From contig JAXDJJ010000030.1 of NCBI GenBank assembly GCA_034665745.1, forward strand, positions 1 through 64,000: DNA of 64,000 bases, given 5' to 3'. The translations under genes were made by a program, and so were the position numbers. Source of the stretch: JAXDJJ01 sp034665745. GTDB lineage: Bacteria > Actinomycetota > CADDZG01 > WHSQ01. Below the pieces are notes generated by a model, which was not told the DNA's origin, ran no database searches, and saw nothing but the letters and a program-made list of their open reading frames with translations. Positions 62,107 through 64,000 of the stretch are shown one piece after another; the first letter of the stretch is position 1, and each line of letters opens with the position of its first letter.

Positions 62107-64000
62107 CAGGCGTACGACGGACCTCGTTAGGAGGAGCCCTACTAGGCACCTTTCTGATCGCGTCTCTCTTCGTGCCGGTGATGTCGGCGCACGCGGTCGG
62201 CGCGGTGCAGTTCCTGAACCCGTCCGATTACACGACCAACATCTCGTTGTCGAACAAGCCGGATGCGGACAACACGGTCCATCTCGTCGCGTGGGCGTCG
62301 TCTCTGCCCACGAACCCATTCATCGAGTTCGAGATCGCGTCGCCGACAACCCTGGACAGCGCGACCGTCGATGGAAGGCGGATCAACAACGACACATGGG
62401 ACGCGGATCTGGACATCTCGGGTCTGACCGATGGGAGCTACACCCTGACCGCTCGTCTCTACAGCGGTACGACACAAGAGGCCGAAGTGGTTCGTGCCGT
62501 GACCGTGAACTCGGTTGACCCATTGCCCCCACCCTCGCCCAACACAGTTGAGATGACTTACCCGGCCATCGGTGGGAGCTGGGGTTTGAATGCTCCCAAG
62601 GACAAGAAGATCAACGGGTTGATAGACGTCGTTGCAAGCGACGGAACCGAGCAGGTCCGGGCTACGTACACGACGTCCGGCCCGGGCACGGATCCCGATT
62701 GGGTGACTTGTGGTTCCGCGGCCGTCGCCACCAACCTGACGGCCCGGATCAAGTGCACGTTGGCGGATGGCGTGTCGATCGGTCAGGTGACGGCGGTTGC
62801 TGTCGTTGCCAACGACACTCCGGCACCGGCAGATCCGAACCCCGTTGCCGATGCGACCGGCGACGCCCACCGCGTCACGCCCTACGCGCAGGTTGCCAAG
62901 GAAGTAAGCGTCGATCCAGAGGTACTTGCCAACCAGGTATTGAGCACCTGCCTGCCGTTCACCGCGACCGTGACCGACCAGAACACGCGCCCGATGGCCG
63001 GAACCAACGTCGACATCCACGCGGTCGGGCCTGATGACCAGATCCGCTTCGGAGCGATCAAGGATGAGACCACCGGCGAGGTCAAGACGAGTCCCTTCCA
63101 GGCACCGGACAAGTCGCACGTGGCCACGGCGCGCCCCGCTTATGACTGTCTCAACAAGCGGAACGAGGGCACCCAAGGGGACCACAACATCCCGAACCAG
63201 GATGACCCGCAGCACATCGAGTCGACGACCGGAACCAACGTCAACGGTCAGTTCCTCTTCGCCCTGTACTCGGTCACCGCGGGTGGAACCATCACCACCG
63301 CGTGGGCGGACGTCAACGATGACGACCTCCTGCAAGCGGCGGAGACTAGTGGCGGCAGCCGGATCGGTTGGAACGAAGGGCCCCCGACCGCAACGCGCGA
63401 GCTCTTCCTCGATCCCTCGACTGCAGCAGCAGAAGCCGGCTCGTGCCAGCGGGTGGAACTGTTGGGCAAGCTCGGTGGCTCACCTGACGCGGGCCAGAAC
63501 GTCGATGTCCACATCAACGGACCAGATGAAACGGTTGCGTTCTGTCAGCCAGCCGATGACAGTGGCGGTACACCTCCGAACGCGGGGACCCACACCGGCA
63601 ATGCCGACGACGCGACCACCCGGCACATCGAGGGCCAGCTCGATTCCACAGGGCGATTCATCTTCGGCGTGACCGCTGCCAGTGAGGGAACGACGACGAT
63701 CACAGCGTGGGCGGACACCCTTGAGAACGATGTCCAGGAGTCCGGTGAAACAGCTAAGTCAGGGTCCGTTTCGTGGGCCATCAGCGGCGTTCGCACAATC
63801 TCGATCCACGCCAGCAAGTCCAAGGTGGCCAAGGGCCGCACGGTCAAGATCAGTGGCCGTATCGATGGGGCGGTGGCCTGTGAAGCGAGTCAGACGGTCA
63901 ACCTGAAGAGCAAGCGATTGAGCGGTGGCCGCTTCCACACGATCGCCAGTGCGACATCAGACACCGAAGGTGATTACTTGTTCACAGTGAGGGTCCAGTC
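62097..64000 (+). CDS. Secreted multi-domain protein of the same family, 3' end outside window
   Basis: An ATG at 62097 inside the previous gene's last codons opens a frame that stays open to the window end, about 634 residues so far. It starts with a signal peptide (LIASLFVPVMSAHAVG). The family domains follow in order: VQFLNPSDYTTNISLSNK, VHLVAWASSLPTNPFIEFE, VEMTYPAIGGSWGLN, QVTAVAVVAND, GDAHRVTPYAQV, NVDIHAVGPDDQIRF, QHIESTTGT and NVDVHINGPDETVAFC, and finally a module with VAKGRTVKISGRIDG. The ten-base overlap with the upstream stop means translational coupling. Whether it ends in RTX-like repeats cannot be seen. Confidence 0.85.
   Translation, partial: MRVTGVRRTSLGGALLGTFLIASLFVPVMSAHAVGAVQFLNPSDYTTNISLSNKPDADNTVHLVAWASSLPTNPFIEFEIASPTTLDSATVDGRRINNDTWDADLDISGLTDGSYTLTARLYSGTTQEAEVVRAVTVNSVDPLPPPSPNTVEMTYPAIGGSWGLNAPKDKKINGLIDVVASDGTEQVRATYTTSGPGTDPDWVTCGSAAVATNLTARIKCTLADGVSIGQVTAVAVVANDTPAPADPNPVADATGDAHRVTPYAQVAKEVSVDPEVLANQVLSTCLPFTATVTDQNTRPMAGTNVDIHAVGPDDQIRFGAIKDETTGEVKTSPFQAPDKSHVATARPAYDCLNKRNEGTQGDHNIPNQDDPQHIESTTGTNVNGQFLFALYSVTAGGTITTAWADVNDDDLLQAAETSGGSRIGWNEGPPTATRELFLDPSTAAAEAGSCQRVELLGKLGGSPDAGQNVDVHINGPDETVAFCQPADDSGGTPPNAGTHTGNADDATTRHIEGQLDSTGRFIFGVTAASEGTTTITAWADTLENDVQESGETAKSGSVSWAISGVRTISIHASKSKVAKGRTVKISGRIDGAVACEASQTVNLKSKRLSGGRFHTIASATSDTEGDYLFTVRVQ

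Noticed and set aside
62142..63335. 397-codon open frame on the minus strand
   Set aside because: Antisense to the third secreted family member, whose conserved blocks fix the coding strand.
1..64000. tRNA genes, including selC, and rRNA
   Set aside because: No cloverleaf with a TTCRANNC-type loop was found in the intergenic gaps; all gaps are short.

Overview
The window looks like chromosomal DNA from a GC-rich, probably deep-branching actinobacterium. The strongest lineage marker is a WhiB-type iron-sulfur regulator. GTG and TTG starts behind GGAGG-like sites, abundant secreted Ser/Thr/Asp-rich proteins and a GCS2-type glutamate-cysteine ligase fit the same picture. No rRNA, tRNA, insertion sequence, integrase or CRISPR array was recognised. 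By eye, the block from about 15.6 to 42.6 kb is AT-richer than its flanks, as is common for surface-glycan clusters.

Layout. (1) 0-7.6 kb: the end of an MFS transporter, a glutamate-cysteine ligase, the selenocysteine factors SelB and SelA (with SelA behind a NarL-type response regulator), a phosphoglycosyl transferase, and a secreted acidic protein preceded by a GEMM-I (cyclic di-GMP-I) riboswitch. (2) 7.6-11.3 kb: secreted cell-wall peptidase and subtilase genes. (3) 11.3-44.7 kb: a surface-polysaccharide and nonulosonic-acid locus. It has a WecA/MraY-type initiating transferase, nucleotide-sugar dehydrogenase and epimerases, at least five GT4 glycosyltransferases, an ABC exporter, two asparagine-synthase-like proteins, three FkbM methyltransferases, a WbpG/HisH2/HisF2 amidination module, PseB, PseC, PseF, PseG and PseI homologues, and an O-antigen-ligase-like protein with TPRs. 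No PseH acetyltransferase is visible. A formyltransferase-like enzyme sits between pseG and pseI instead, so the predicted sugar is an N-formylated and/or amidinated pseudaminic-acid-type sugar. (4) 44.7-51 kb: an ECF sigma factor fused to a transmembrane segment and a predicted extracellular domain, followed by a large secreted protein with RTX-like glycine/aspartate repeats and a secreted HExxH protein. (5) 51-55.5 kb: two paralogous TolB-like propeller proteins flanking a UDP-glucose dehydrogenase, a DUF192 protein and a CsbD protein. (6) 55.7-64 kb: WhiB, then three large related secreted proteins. The second has an RTX-like tail and the third runs off the window.

How the parts may work together. 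Regions 3 and 5 would build and export a heavily modified, acidic surface glycan. Regions 4 and 6 would decorate the surface with multi-domain, probably calcium-binding proteins. Four secreted-protein genes (M15 peptidase, RTX protein, and the first two of the 56-64 kb family) carry a similar upstream pattern: GCAA(C/A), a 16-17 nt spacer, then CGT(T/C). This is the layout of an ECF sigma promoter. The membrane-tethered sigma factor is therefore a candidate controller of a surface-protein regulon. This last step is inference from sequence pattern only.
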